The notes beneath the pieces were generated by a model. It ran no database searches. It was given only the letters and a program-made list of their open reading frames with translations, and had not been told where the DNA came from. Shown here piece by piece: positions 34,762-43,367 of a DNA stretch of 45,539 nucleotides. Made by a program: the position numbers and the translations under genes. The stretch is taken from the NCBI GenBank assembly GCA_019423745.1, contig JAHZAV010000020.1:1-45539 (forward strand), given 5' to 3'. Source of the stretch: Lachnospiraceae bacterium. Lineage in GTDB: Bacteria; Bacillota; Clostridia; Lachnospirales; Lachnospiraceae. The stretch's first letter is position 1; every line of letters begins with the position of its first letter.

Positions 34762-34799
34762 CACTATTCCTCTTTTGCATATTTTTGATTTTAAACATT

Positions 34800-34828
34800 A
34801 TTATAGGAGAAAATATCACACTTGACAA
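34800..34828 (-). promoter_or_regulatory. Promoter of xpt
   Basis: On the minus strand TTGTCA (34828-34823), 17 bp, TATAAT (34805-34800). It lies just past the end of the carboxymuconolactone-decarboxylase-domain gene, so xpt starts a separate unit. Confidence 0.85.
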
Positions 34829-34834
34829 TCTGTT

Positions 34835-35584
34835 TTATGCATCTTTTGCTGCTTCATTGACACAACGAAGTCCATTCAGGCTCCTGGGATAACCAATATA
34901 CGGCAGACACTGAGAAATAATATGAATTAAAAACACCTTATCATTTCCAACTTTCATATTTCCTGCCGCATGGCTAATCAATTGTGGCTCACAGCCACCC
35001 TGAGCTAAAAGGAAACAGAAGGTAATCATTTCTCTCTGTCTGTAATCCAGACCAGATCTTGTATAATAATCACCAAAGCAGTTGCCTGACAGCCACCGAT
35101 TAATATGTCTGGATTCCTCTGGTCCTGATGTTGCAAAGCCTTTCATTCCATCTCCAAAAATATCTACCTGCGCCTGTTCTCCCTTCTCTATCCTTTCCCC
35201 TCTTCCTATTGTTGCCTGCCCTGAAAGCGGAATAGAAATTCCTTTCTTTTCAAATATCGCATTCACCTTATTAATAAATGGAAGTACACGGCCAATCCCC
35301 AGATAAGCTGCCCCCTGATATACAATTTCTTTTACCTCTACCGGCGTAACTCCAGCGTTCAAGGAAGCTGACAGCATAATCTCAAATGTGTCAATCCCCT
35401 GGCATCCCATCAATGCAGCAAGAATTGCCATCATACGAGTGCGATCATCAAGCTCATCACTATTTACCACTTCATCAAATACAAAATTCTGAAAAAAATC
35501 CGAAAATTCCGGATCCGTTTTGTCCAGACCAAATCCTTCTGATCCAAATATTTTTTCACAATAACTTTTTGCTTTCTCTGTCAT
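34835..35584 (-). CDS. Carboxymuconolactone decarboxylase family protein, two domains
   Basis: A 249-residue protein with two CMD/AhpD-like helical domains. The first (about 40-110) contains DRTRMMAILAALMGCQGIDTFEIML and EVKEIVYQGAAYLGIGRV; the second (about 175-245) contains YRQREMITFCFLLAQGGCEPQLISHAAGNMKVG and IHIISQCLPYIGYPRSLN. Neither domain has the CxxC of AhpD peroxidoreductases, so it resembles the gamma-carboxymuconolactone decarboxylase branch. In anaerobes the role of such proteins is unclear. TGGAGG precedes the ATG. It is divergent from the dehydratase/activase pair, with a structured 120-bp element in the gap. Confidence 0.9.
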   Translation of the reverse strand: MTEKAKSYCEKIFGSEGFGLDKTDPEFSDFFQNFVFDEVVNSDELDDRTRMMAILAALMGCQGIDTFEIMLSASLNAGVTPVEVKEIVYQGAAYLGIGRVLPFINKVNAIFEKKGISIPLSGQATIGRGERIEKGEQAQVDIFGDGMKGFATSGPEESRHINRWLSGNCFGDYYTRSGLDYRQREMITFCFLLAQGGCEPQLISHAAGNMKVGNDKVFLIHIISQCLPYIGYPRSLNGLRCVNEAAKDA

Positions 35585-35624
35585 TTTTATTCCTCCATTT
35601 CACCATCAATAACAATATTTATTG

Positions 35625-35744
35625 AGTGGCATGGCCTAATGCCAGCCCTGTTATATCTATAGTAATCAATATAATCTACAAAGTCTAATACCTAGTCCGA
35701 ATACACTGCTATGCTCTTCCAGCATAGTTATATTCCGGGCCACT
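35625..35744 (-). promoter_or_regulatory. Structured intergenic element, riboswitch-like or operator
   Basis: The 120 bp are closed by AGTGGC (35625-35630) and GCCACT (35739-35744). Inside are a perfect hairpin CTATGCT-CTTCC-AGCATAG (35709-35727), extended by an outer CCGAATA/TATTCCGG stem, and an alternative hairpin TGGCAT/ATGCCA (35627-35644) that competes with the closing stem. On the minus strand it would be the 5' leader of the CMD-domain gene, ending 40 bases before its ATG; on the plus strand it lies upstream of the dehydratase promoter. It matches no riboswitch class I know. Confidence 0.4.
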
Positions 35745-35774
35745 TTGTTGCATTTTCAAAAAATGTGATATAAT
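35745..35774 (+). promoter_or_regulatory. Promoter of the dehydratase-like operon
   Basis: TTGTTG (35745-35750), an 18-bp spacer and TATAAT (35769-35774) with an extended TGA in front. Transcription would start about 20 bases before the RBS AAAGGTGAG of the ATG at 35802. Confidence 0.7.
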
Positions 35775-35801
35775 AAGTCCTGCAGAAAGGTGAGAACTAA
35801 T

Positions 35802-35963
35802 ATGAACATTGTAAACAAATATATTGATCATGTAAAAAACGAAGCCATAAATCACCCCGAAGGAAGCTGAGATAAAATCCTCCTGGGATTCCGGGCAAAT
35901 AAATGGCGTACAAAACTTCTTCCCAACAAAAACCTATCTAAGGGTTATCAAAAACTGGAAACA
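35802..35963 (+). pseudogene. Interrupted N-terminal segment of the dehydratase-like gene (in-frame TGA)
   Basis: From the ATG at 35802, which has the good RBS AAAGGTGAG, the frame reads MNIVNKYIDHVKNEAINHPEGS, then TGA at 35868-35870, then continues openly (DKILLGFRANKWRTKLLPNK) in the same frame into the long ORF at 35964. Dehydratase relatives that I recall carry about 50-60 residues before the segment aligned at 35964, so this is very probably the true N-terminus broken by one stop (for example TGG to TGA). A sequencing error, read-through, or re-initiation at 35964 are alternatives. Confidence 0.7.
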
Positions 35964-37079
35964 ATGATGATGAGTCTCGTAGCTGATTCTTTATGCAAGG
36001 AAGGGAGCTATGTGTGGGGAAATATTTTTGCCCCTTGTGAGCTGATGCAGTGTTTTGACCTTCATACACTTTCCATCGAATGTCTTTCCTGTTATATGAG
36101 TGGTTACCATCTGGAAGATTATTTTATTGACTATGCACAAAATATGGGAATTGCTCCTACTCTTTGTTCTTATCATAAAACTTTTGTAGGCGGCGTAGAA
36201 AGTAAAGTCGTTCAGAAACCGGATTATGCCGTCACAACTTCTCTATCCTGCGATGGCAATTTAAATACCTTCCGTTATCTGGAAAAAAGAGCCCATGTTC
36301 CCTTTACTTTTCTGGATGTCCCATACTCCCAGGACGAAGAATCTATTTCTTATCTTGCTGATCAGCTAAGAGAGCTTTCCAGAGTACTGGAAGAACGTAC
36401 CGGCAAAGTATTTCAGGAAGAAAAACTCAAAAAAATACTCCAAACTGAAAACGAAACACGAAAAGAATTAAAAAAATTCTTTGCATACCAAAAAGACTAT
36501 TATTACCCAGGGGAATTGATCAGTTATCTCTATATGATGATGGGAATGCATCTTCTCATTGGCACCGAAGAATTTCTGGATCTCATTCGTTTTATGAATC
36601 AAGAAATTCAGCAAGGCGAGCCTTTCACCGGAAAAAAAATACTATGGATCCATCTTCTTCCATTCTATCAGGAAACCCTAAAGGAATACTTCAACAGTAA
36701 TCGAGAATATCAGATTATAGCAAGCGATATTATTCTGGATTTCATGGACGAACTGGACGTAGGCCGGCCTTTTGAAGCTTTGGCCAAAAAAATAATAAAA
36801 AATGTGTACAACGGTTCTTATAGCCTTAAAGCGGAAATGATCGGAAATCTTGCTGAGCAGCTCAATCCGGATGCTGTCATTCACTTCTGCCATTGGGGCT
36901 GCAAACAGGCTTCCGGCGGAAGTATTCTTCTGAAAGAAAAAATGCAGAAGCTGGGCATTCCTATGCTGATTCTCGATGGAGACGGAATTGACAAAAGAAA
37001 CAGCCATGACGGACAGATCAAAACCCGTCTGGAAGCGTTTCTAGAATTGATTGGAACAGGAGATAAAACAATATGTTAG
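35964..37079 (+). CDS. 2-hydroxyacyl-CoA dehydratase family protein (HgdB/DCCP-like), N-terminus interrupted
   Basis: A 371-residue frame as read from the first ATG after the TGA. It belongs to the family of 2-hydroxyacyl-CoA dehydratase subunits, benzoyl-CoA reductase subunits and double-cubane-cluster proteins. Candidate iron-sulfur ligands are Cys68 (TLCSYHKTFVGG), Cys96 (TSLSCDGN) and Cys309/Cys313 (HFCHWGCKQASGG); IFAPCELMQCFDLHTLSIECLSCY is the typical opening. The local start has only a weak GGAAA-type RBS, whereas the ATG at 35802 has a good one. The next gene overlaps by 7 bp and encodes a second subunit fused to the activase. The substrate is unknown; no acyl-CoA enzymes are nearby. 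Confidence 0.82.
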   Translation: MMMSLVADSLCKEGSYVWGNIFAPCELMQCFDLHTLSIECLSCYMSGYHLEDYFIDYAQNMGIAPTLCSYHKTFVGGVESKVVQKPDYAVTTSLSCDGNLNTFRYLEKRAHVPFTFLDVPYSQDEESISYLADQLRELSRVLEERTGKVFQEEKLKKILQTENETRKELKKFFAYQKDYYYPGELISYLYMMMGMHLLIGTEEFLDLIRFMNQEIQQGEPFTGKKILWIHLLPFYQETLKEYFNSNREYQIIASDIILDFMDELDVGRPFEALAKKIIKNVYNGSYSLKAEMIGNLAEQLNPDAVIHFCHWGCKQASGGSILLKEKMQKLGIPMLILDGDGIDKRNSHDGQIKTRLEAFLELIGTGDKTIC

Positions 37080-38737
37080 GTTATATCTGCAAATATGCAC
37101 CTATAGAAATCTTTTTGTCTATGGGAACAGAAATGAAACGAATCGAGCCTTGTGTCACAAATTTCACTCAGGCTGATATGAAAATGCACCCTAATATATG
37201 CAGTTTTGCAAAAGGGGTTCTGGAAGATGTGCTTTCCAACGATTATGAAGGGATAATTCTAACCACTTGCTGTGACAGTATCCGGCGACTCTACGATGTT
37301 CTAAAGGAAGAGCTTCCAGACAAATTTATTTACATTCTGGATACTCCCAGAATTACAAAAGATGCCGGTATCACACTCTATGAAAACCGCATTCGGAAAA
37401 TGATTCAGGCATATGAAAAATTCTCCGGTAAAACGTTCGACGAAGAATGTTTTGGTAAACTTATAGAAACTCGTAAAAAAGAACAAAGTATTCAAATAAA
37501 ACCCGGCAAAAAAAATATTGGAATCATCGGGGCACGGGCAAATGAAAGTATTGTACAAATTTTAAATGAGCGAGGTATCAACATTGCTTTTGACTTAACA
37601 TGTACTGGTCTTATGAGAAAGTATATTGTAGAGCCTGAACAGATATTAACTGGTTATACACGAGGTCTTTTAAGCCAATTCCCCTGTATGCGTATGGAAG
37701 CTGCTGCAGGCAGAGATGAACTGATCACCCGGTATGCCGAAAGTACAGACGGTATCATTTATCATACAATTCAGTTCTGCGACAATTATTCCTATGAATA
37801 CGCCTGGCTGAAAAAAATACTGAATCGCCCCATTCTCCAACTGGAAACAGACTATACGAAACAAAGCTACGGTCAGATACTTACTCGAATCGAAGCGTTT
37901 CTGGAATCATTAACACCGGTTGGTTCTTCAAAAACTTCAATAGGAAAGGATGACTCTAAAAAAATGTATGTAATGGGAATTGACAGCGGCTCTACCTCCA
38001 CCAATGCTGTCATTATGGATGGAAACCGAAAAATCATTGCTTCGGCAGTTGTACGGACCGGAGCCAAATCAGGAGAAAGTGCCCAGAAAATATTAGATCA
38101 AATTTTGAAAAAATCCGGACTTCACCGGGAGGATATCTCAAGGATCGTATCCACCGGATACGGCCGGGTAAGCATTCCATTTGCAGATGAAAATGTAACA
38201 GAAATCAGCTGTCATGGACGAGGTGCCCACTATTTTAATCCAAAAATAAGAACCATCCTGGATATCGGCGGTCAGGACAGCAAAGCCATCCGCCTGAATG
38301 AATCCGGAGAGGTGGCCGATTTTGTTATGAACGATAAATGCGCTGCCGGAACTGGACGTTTTCTTGAAATGATCGCACGGACACTGGAAATCGATATAGA
38401 TGATCTGGGCCCAATTGCACTTGAATCCACAGAAGAAATCGAAATAACCAGTATGTGCTCTGTATTTGCAGAGTCTGAAGTCATCTCTCTGATTGCCAAC
38501 AATAAAGAAAAGTGTGATATTGCCAATGGTGTGTGCCACGCAATTGCCAATAAATCTTATTCTCTTTTAAAGCGGGTTGGTATGGAGGAAGAATTTATGA
38601 TGACAGGCGGTGTCGCTAAAAATCCTGGCGTTGTCAGAGCAGTAGAAGAAAAAATTCAATCCAAACTTTACATTTGTCCGGAACCGGAAATCGTAGGTGC
38701 CGCTGGGGCAGCACTTTATGCTTTAGATCAGATATAA
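37073..38737 (+). CDS. Dehydratase-family subunit fused to its BadF/HgdC-type ATPase activase
   Basis: A 554-residue fusion. The N-terminal part (1-280) is a second HgdB-like subunit with cysteines at 43 (HPNICSFAKG), 66/67 (TTCCDSIRR) and 236 (TIQFCDNYSYEYAWLK). After a linker, residues 298-554 are an ASKHA ATPase of the HgdC/BadF type: phosphate loop GIDSGSTSTNAV, DIGGQDSKAI, the two cysteines of the subunit-bridging [4Fe-4S] cluster at 423 (DKCAAGTGRF) and 462 (SMCSVFAESEV), and TGGVAKNPG. The 39-residue Cys spacing equals that of HgdC. The activase injects low-potential electrons into the dehydratase component at the cost of ATP. In most systems it is a separate protein. Confidence 0.9.
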   Translation: MLGYICKYAPIEIFLSMGTEMKRIEPCVTNFTQADMKMHPNICSFAKGVLEDVLSNDYEGIILTTCCDSIRRLYDVLKEELPDKFIYILDTPRITKDAGITLYENRIRKMIQAYEKFSGKTFDEECFGKLIETRKKEQSIQIKPGKKNIGIIGARANESIVQILNERGINIAFDLTCTGLMRKYIVEPEQILTGYTRGLLSQFPCMRMEAAAGRDELITRYAESTDGIIYHTIQFCDNYSYEYAWLKKILNRPILQLETDYTKQSYGQILTRIEAFLESLTPVGSSKTSIGKDDSKKMYVMGIDSGSTSTNAVIMDGNRKIIASAVVRTGAKSGESAQKILDQILKKSGLHREDISRIVSTGYGRVSIPFADENVTEISCHGRGAHYFNPKIRTILDIGGQDSKAIRLNESGEVADFVMNDKCAAGTGRFLEMIARTLEIDIDDLGPIALESTEEIEITSMCSVFAESEVISLIANNKEKCDIANGVCHAIANKSYSLLKRVGMEEEFMMTGGVAKNPGVVRAVEEKIQSKLYICPEPEIVGAAGAALYALDQI

Positions 38738-38792
38738 AACGCAGTTTGACACGTAACAAAGTTTAAAAATGTTACGTGTCAAACTGCGTTTT
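38736..38792. terminator. Bidirectional terminator containing palindromic repeat copy 2
   Basis: Perfect 22-bp arms (38736-38757 and 38771-38792) surround a 13-base loop, with AAAA/TTTT at the ends. It separates the activase gene (plus) from the MacB-like gene (minus). Its core 38745-38783 is the second copy of the repeat at 22095-22133, loop included. Confidence 0.88.
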
Positions 38793-38847
38793 ACCGTGAA
38801 TTTTTCTGCGTTATATCCCTGCAACAAGCAATCTAACTTCCAAATAT

Positions 38848-41800
38848 TTACTCTGTCCTAAGTGCTGAAACCGGATCACTCTTAGCCGCCTTTTTAGCCG
38901 GAATTAATCCGCCCAACAGCGTCAATATAACACTCAGTGCAATCAATATGACTGCTGCCCCTGCTGGCAGTACTGCACTTACATCCGTTGTTCCTGCAAG
39001 ATAATGAATAAATATATTACCTGGAATCAATAAAAGCAAAGTAATCACAATTCCCAGCACACCGGCACAAAATCCAATAATAAAGGTTTCTGCATTAAAC
39101 ACCTGAGAGATATTTCCCTTTGATGCACCAATGGCCCTTAAGATTCCAATTTCTTTTCTCCTCTCCAGTACACTAATATAAGTAATTACTCCAATCATAA
39201 TAGAGGAAACGACCAGTGATATTGCCACAAACGCAATCAGTACATAACTAATGATATCAATAATATCTGTCACAGACGACATCAAAGTTCCTACCATATC
39301 GGTATAAGTAATCACCTGCTCTTCCTTTCCCTCCTTCTCCATATCATTGTTATAGTGATCCAGGATTTTTACAACTCCTTCTTTACTCTCAAAGTCTTTT
39401 GGATATATATCAATCTGACTAGGTACATCGAAATCCACATATCCCAAACTCCGAAGATTTCCTTCATAGGAAGCGCTCTCTTTAGAACTCATGGACATCA
39501 TCAGCTCTGCAAATTCCTGTCCACTCATATTCATAGTAAATGCATTCGCAAATGCATCCGCATCAATCGTAAGGGCATTTTGGATATTGGATCCTATTTT
39601 CACTGCCGCCTGGCTCATTGCATCTGTGATACCAGCACTAATTTGAGTCATAATCTGTTCCATGGCAGATCCTATCTGGCTTTGAAGAGACTGCGCTACA
39701 TTGCCTCCATAGGAAACCATTGCCTCCTGCATATAATTTTCAAGAGCGCCTGAAATCTGCTCCTGCAGACTATCTGCATCCACCATGCCAAGCATAGCCT
39801 CTGTCAGTTTACTCTGTGCTTCTTCTGTGCCCAGATATGCCATAAAATGTTCTCCCATTTTACTTGGATCGGGCAAGCCGTTAGATGCTGCATATTTCTG
39901 ATATCCATTCCCCAGCTCTTCTGCCAGCTTTGCAATTTGATCCGAAGATATAGTAATATCGCCACTAATCTGGAAAATTTCAGATCCCCACTTTTCCATA
40001 ATATTCTGTGCTTCTGATGTTGAAAGATACTCCAAAAGGTATTCGTCAAATTTATCAGCATCTGTATATCCCTGCTCTGAAGCATACGCCTGATACCCCT
40101 GCATAATCTCTTGTAAAAACCCTTTTGTCTGATCCGGAAGTGCAGTAATATTTCCATTTGCCTGAATGATATCCTTAATGTTCCGAATTAAAATCTCCTG
40201 TGCTTCACTGGTATTAAGATAGTCAAGAAAATCTTCTCCTAAAGTAGAATAATCCGCCTCCGGATGCTCTTTTGCATAGTCCTGATATCCCCGCAAAAGT
40301 CCCGTTACCATCTGATTCATTTCTTCCGCCGACACATCCAGCTTAATACTTCCTAACAATTCATTCAGCCCCAACTGTGGTGCATTCGGAATATCCACTT
40401 TAATATTTTTCAAATCAATCATATTAGATAAATCCAAGCTGCTCCCTGTGGAAAGCTGTGAAAGATCAAATGCTCCCTCAAGCCCTTCGCTAAAGGCATT
40501 TTCATTAAACCCAAATGCATTTTGAAGTACGTCTGCATTAACAGATACAAGGGAGTCCATATCAAATTGGTCCTGACCACTCTCTGCACCAAATGCTTCA
40601 TTGGTAAAAACATTAATATCTTTATTTTTCAATTGACTCTGAACGATATCACTTTTCTCTGCCTGTGAAGCAGTATGTTTTGTCAGGTCAGGGGTATATC
40701 CGATTCCTGTAGTAAGCAGTGTCCCTTTGGCACCTTTCGCTGGCTGTACCACGCCTACAATTTTCAGATCCTCACCTTCATTTACCAGCTTTTTCATATA
40801 GTCTTCGTTATCTGTTTTATCTCTCCATACCTTGTATTGACTGTCATATTCATAATAATCGGCACTATTGACCAGTTTAAAAGTAACTCCAAGAATATCC
40901 TCATACGTATAGGATCCCATATTAGAAGGCGTCTCCACATTCTCCTCATTTGCAAACTGGCGAATCATTTCGTCCAACTCCATAGAATCTCTAAGTCCAA
41001 GAGAATATAACATAAAATCACTAATTCCACCGCTGGCAGTAAGAACAACTACACATTCATCATAGCTTTTGGGCCATCGTCCCGCTTTTACTTCATACTG
41101 TTGCTCATATAAATCCGTATCCTCTGGCATTTCATAGAATGTATCTGTACTCATCATAGAAGACATCATACTATTTGACGCTGTAGAAGATCCCAATCCC
41201 AGCGCATCAAAAGATTTATCTGGATTCACCTGCCGTATGCTGTCCCCATCCTGACGGTAAATCTGCGGTGTAATGTTATAAGAATATTCAATCGCTTTTA
41301 CATACTGATCAATATCACTTTCTCCACTTTCCAAATATGCTTTCAGCGACTCCAAATCATTGGAATCCATAGTAGAAAACATACTGGTAAGCATATCAAC
41401 CACCTGCACGTCACCTGATTTTTCTTCAGTTTGTCCAGAACTGCCCGATCCATCTTCCATCATAGAGCTAAGGTCAATTCCCGTGCTTAGTATCTGAAGA
41501 GGATATTCGGACAAGGTTTCCTCCTCCACACTTTGAATATAATCATTTACTCCATTTGACAGTGACAGGATCAAAGCAATTCCTATAATTCCAATGGATC
41601 CCGCAAAAGAAGTCAAAATTGTACGCGCCTTTTTTGTTCTAAGATTATTAAAACTTAGAGAAAGCGCCGTTAAAAAAGACATGGATGCCTTTCCCATATT
41701 CCGATGTTCCGGTACCCCTGATTCCTCTTCCGGCTCAAAAGGTGCAGAATCTGAACGAATCTGTCCGTCTTTCAATTTGACAATTCTTGTGGCATATTCA

Positions 41801-42411
41801 TCTGCAAGTTCTGGATTATGTGTAACCATAACCACTAACCTATCTCTGGCTACTTCTTGCAGAAGTTCCATAACCTGAATACTCGTTTCACTGTCCAGTG
41901 CCCCTGTCGGTTCATCCGCCAAAAGAATATCCGGATCATTTACCAAAGCTCTTGCTATCGCAACTCGCTGCATCTGCCCTCCAGACATCTGACTGGGCCT
42001 TTTGTGAAGCTGTTCCCCAAGCCCCACCTGTTCCAGCGCTTTTTTCGCTCTTTCTTTCCTCTCGGAAGGACCTACCCCCGAAATTGTAAGGGCCAGTTCT
42101 ACATTCGAAAGCACACTTTGATGTGGAATCAAATTATAACTTTGAAAAACAAATCCGATAGTATGATTTCTGTAAGAATCCCAATCCTTGTCTTTATACT
42201 TTTTAGTAGAAATCCCATTGATAATCAAATCTCCACTGTCATATCGGTCCAATCCGCCAATAATATTAAGAAGTGTCGTTTTTCCCGACCCACTGGGGCC
42301 CAAAATTGCCACAAACTCATTATCTCTCAAATTTAAGCTCACATCATCCAAAGCTTTTTGCACTAAATTTCCAGTTTTGTATTGCTTACAGATATGTTGA
42401 ATTTTAAGCAT
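38848..42411 (-). CDS. MacB-like ABC transporter: fused ATPase and FtsX permease with a giant extracellular domain
   Basis: A 1187-residue protein. The ATPase (about 1-225) has Walker A GPSGSGKTTLLN, Q-loop FVFQSYNL, signature MSGGQMQRVAIARALV and Walker B ILLADEPTGALD, the LolD/MacB pattern. The first membrane helix (about 265-290, SFAGSIGIIGIALILSLSNG) precedes an exceptionally large outside domain of about 750 residues. Three further helices form the FtsX core: YISVLERRKEIGILRAIGAS is its conserved cytoplasmic loop, and GGLIPAKKAAKSDPVSALR the end. The outside domain contains three tandem repeats of about 64 residues (GYQxYA...YLxTSEAQ) and long Gln/Ala/Met-rich helices. It may export or sense peptides, or act mechanically on the envelope. 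GGGAG precedes the ATG. Confidence 0.93.
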   Translation of the reverse strand: MLKIQHICKQYKTGNLVQKALDDVSLNLRDNEFVAILGPSGSGKTTLLNIIGGLDRYDSGDLIINGISTKKYKDKDWDSYRNHTIGFVFQSYNLIPHQSVLSNVELALTISGVGPSERKERAKKALEQVGLGEQLHKRPSQMSGGQMQRVAIARALVNDPDILLADEPTGALDSETSIQVMELLQEVARDRLVVMVTHNPELADEYATRIVKLKDGQIRSDSAPFEPEEESGVPEHRNMGKASMSFLTALSLSFNNLRTKKARTILTSFAGSIGIIGIALILSLSNGVNDYIQSVEEETLSEYPLQILSTGIDLSSMMEDGSGSSGQTEEKSGDVQVVDMLTSMFSTMDSNDLESLKAYLESGESDIDQYVKAIEYSYNITPQIYRQDGDSIRQVNPDKSFDALGLGSSTASNSMMSSMMSTDTFYEMPEDTDLYEQQYEVKAGRWPKSYDECVVVLTASGGISDFMLYSLGLRDSMELDEMIRQFANEENVETPSNMGSYTYEDILGVTFKLVNSADYYEYDSQYKVWRDKTDNEDYMKKLVNEGEDLKIVGVVQPAKGAKGTLLTTGIGYTPDLTKHTASQAEKSDIVQSQLKNKDINVFTNEAFGAESGQDQFDMDSLVSVNADVLQNAFGFNENAFSEGLEGAFDLSQLSTGSSLDLSNMIDLKNIKVDIPNAPQLGLNELLGSIKLDVSAEEMNQMVTGLLRGYQDYAKEHPEADYSTLGEDFLDYLNTSEAQEILIRNIKDIIQANGNITALPDQTKGFLQEIMQGYQAYASEQGYTDADKFDEYLLEYLSTSEAQNIMEKWGSEIFQISGDITISSDQIAKLAEELGNGYQKYAASNGLPDPSKMGEHFMAYLGTEEAQSKLTEAMLGMVDADSLQEQISGALENYMQEAMVSYGGNVAQSLQSQIGSAMEQIMTQISAGITDAMSQAAVKIGSNIQNALTIDADAFANAFTMNMSGQEFAELMMSMSSKESASYEGNLRSLGYVDFDVPSQIDIYPKDFESKEGVVKILDHYNNDMEKEGKEEQVITYTDMVGTLMSSVTDIIDIISYVLIAFVAISLVVSSIMIGVITYISVLERRKEIGILRAIGASKGNISQVFNAETFIIGFCAGVLGIVITLLLLIPGNIFIHYLAGTTDVSAVLPAGAAVILIALSVILTLLGGLIPAKKAAKSDPVSALRTE

Positions 42412-42548
42412 GCATTCATCTCCCTTTTATTTGCTCATCCCCCACATAATAAAATTACCCGTATGATAAAAATATAGGCGATTTTTACTCATTTCACAAC
42501 CTTATTATTCATAAAAGTTTTATTTTTTTATCACATTATAAACAAATA

Positions 42549-42577
42549 TTTACTCGTTTCCTTTTTCGCATTATAAT
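42549..42577 (+). promoter_or_regulatory. Promoter of the HAD/M18 gene pair
   Basis: TTTACT (42549-42554), 17 bp, TATAAT (42572-42577), 33 bp before the HAD gene start; GGGAGG is its RBS. The AT-rich area to the left must also hold the promoter of the divergent MacB-like gene. Confidence 0.7.
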
Positions 42578-42610
42578 ATCGTTGATGCATAAAACCGGGA
42601 GGACAATACT

Positions 42611-43339
42611 ATGGAACATATATCAAACATAACAACCGTATTATTTGATTTAGATGGAACCCTGCTCCCTATGGATCAGGATCTTTTTGTAAAAGACTAT
42701 TTTAACAAACTTGGCCAGAAAATGGAAACTTGGGGATTTGATCCAAAACTCCTTTTGAATCATGTATGGAATGGCATATCTTGTATGATAAAAAGCCAGG
42801 ATAATCGTCTCAACGAAGAAGTTTTCTGGGAATATTTCCAAAAAGTTTACGGAAAAGATGCGCCAAAACTCAAACATATTTTTGAAGAATTTTACAAAAC
42901 AGAGTTTCAAGAGGTACAATCGGTATGCGGCTTTACTCCTAAAGCAAAGGAAACCATTCTCTTCTGCCAGGAAAAGGGACTTAACACGATTCTTGCTACC
43001 AATCCTCTTTTTCCATCTATTGCAACTTACAGCAGAGTATACTGGGCCGGACTTCAACCTTCTGACTTTTCATACATTACAACGTACGAAAACTCCTCCC
43101 ACTGTAAACCAGATCCTAAATACTACCAAGAGATTTTATCCCGTCACAATCTAACCCCCGGGGAATGTCTCATGGTAGGAAATGATGCATCAGAAGATAT
43201 GATAGCCGCTACATTAGGCATTCATGTATTTCTGCTCACTGATTGCCTAATTAATACCCAAAACGCAGATATCAGCAAGTATCCCCAGGGGAATTTTTCT
43301 TCCCTGATTCAGTTTATAAAAAACCAAATTCATCCCTAG
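42611..43339 (+). CDS. HAD family hydrolase
   Basis: A 242-residue phosphatase-like protein. HAD motif I is LFDLDGTLLP (both catalytic Asp present), motif II is ILATNP, motif III is the Lys in SSHCKPDPKYY, and motif IV is MVGNDASEDMIAA. A helical C1 cap lies between motifs I and II (about 25-110), so small molecules are the likely substrates. Its stop is 28 bp before the M18 aminopeptidase start, in the same direction, so the two probably form an operon. Confidence 0.92.
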   Translation: MEHISNITTVLFDLDGTLLPMDQDLFVKDYFNKLGQKMETWGFDPKLLLNHVWNGISCMIKSQDNRLNEEVFWEYFQKVYGKDAPKLKHIFEEFYKTEFQEVQSVCGFTPKAKETILFCQEKGLNTILATNPLFPSIATYSRVYWAGLQPSDFSYITTYENSSHCKPDPKYYQEILSRHNLTPGECLMVGNDASEDMIAATLGIHVFLLTDCLINTQNADISKYPQGNFSSLIQFIKNQIHP

Positions 43340-43367
43340 CATTTTTTACATATGGAGGTAACTATTC

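Noticed and set aside
34765..34834. A purine riboswitch upstream of xpt.
   Set aside because: The leader is only about 38 nt after the -10 box and lacks the conserved junction sequences of the purine aptamer.
35868..35900. TGA at 35868 read as selenocysteine.
   Set aside because: The sequence after it can form only a small AATCC/GGATT hairpin without the loop features I expect of a bacterial SECIS, the position is outside the cysteine-ligand regions of the family, and no sel gene is in the window.
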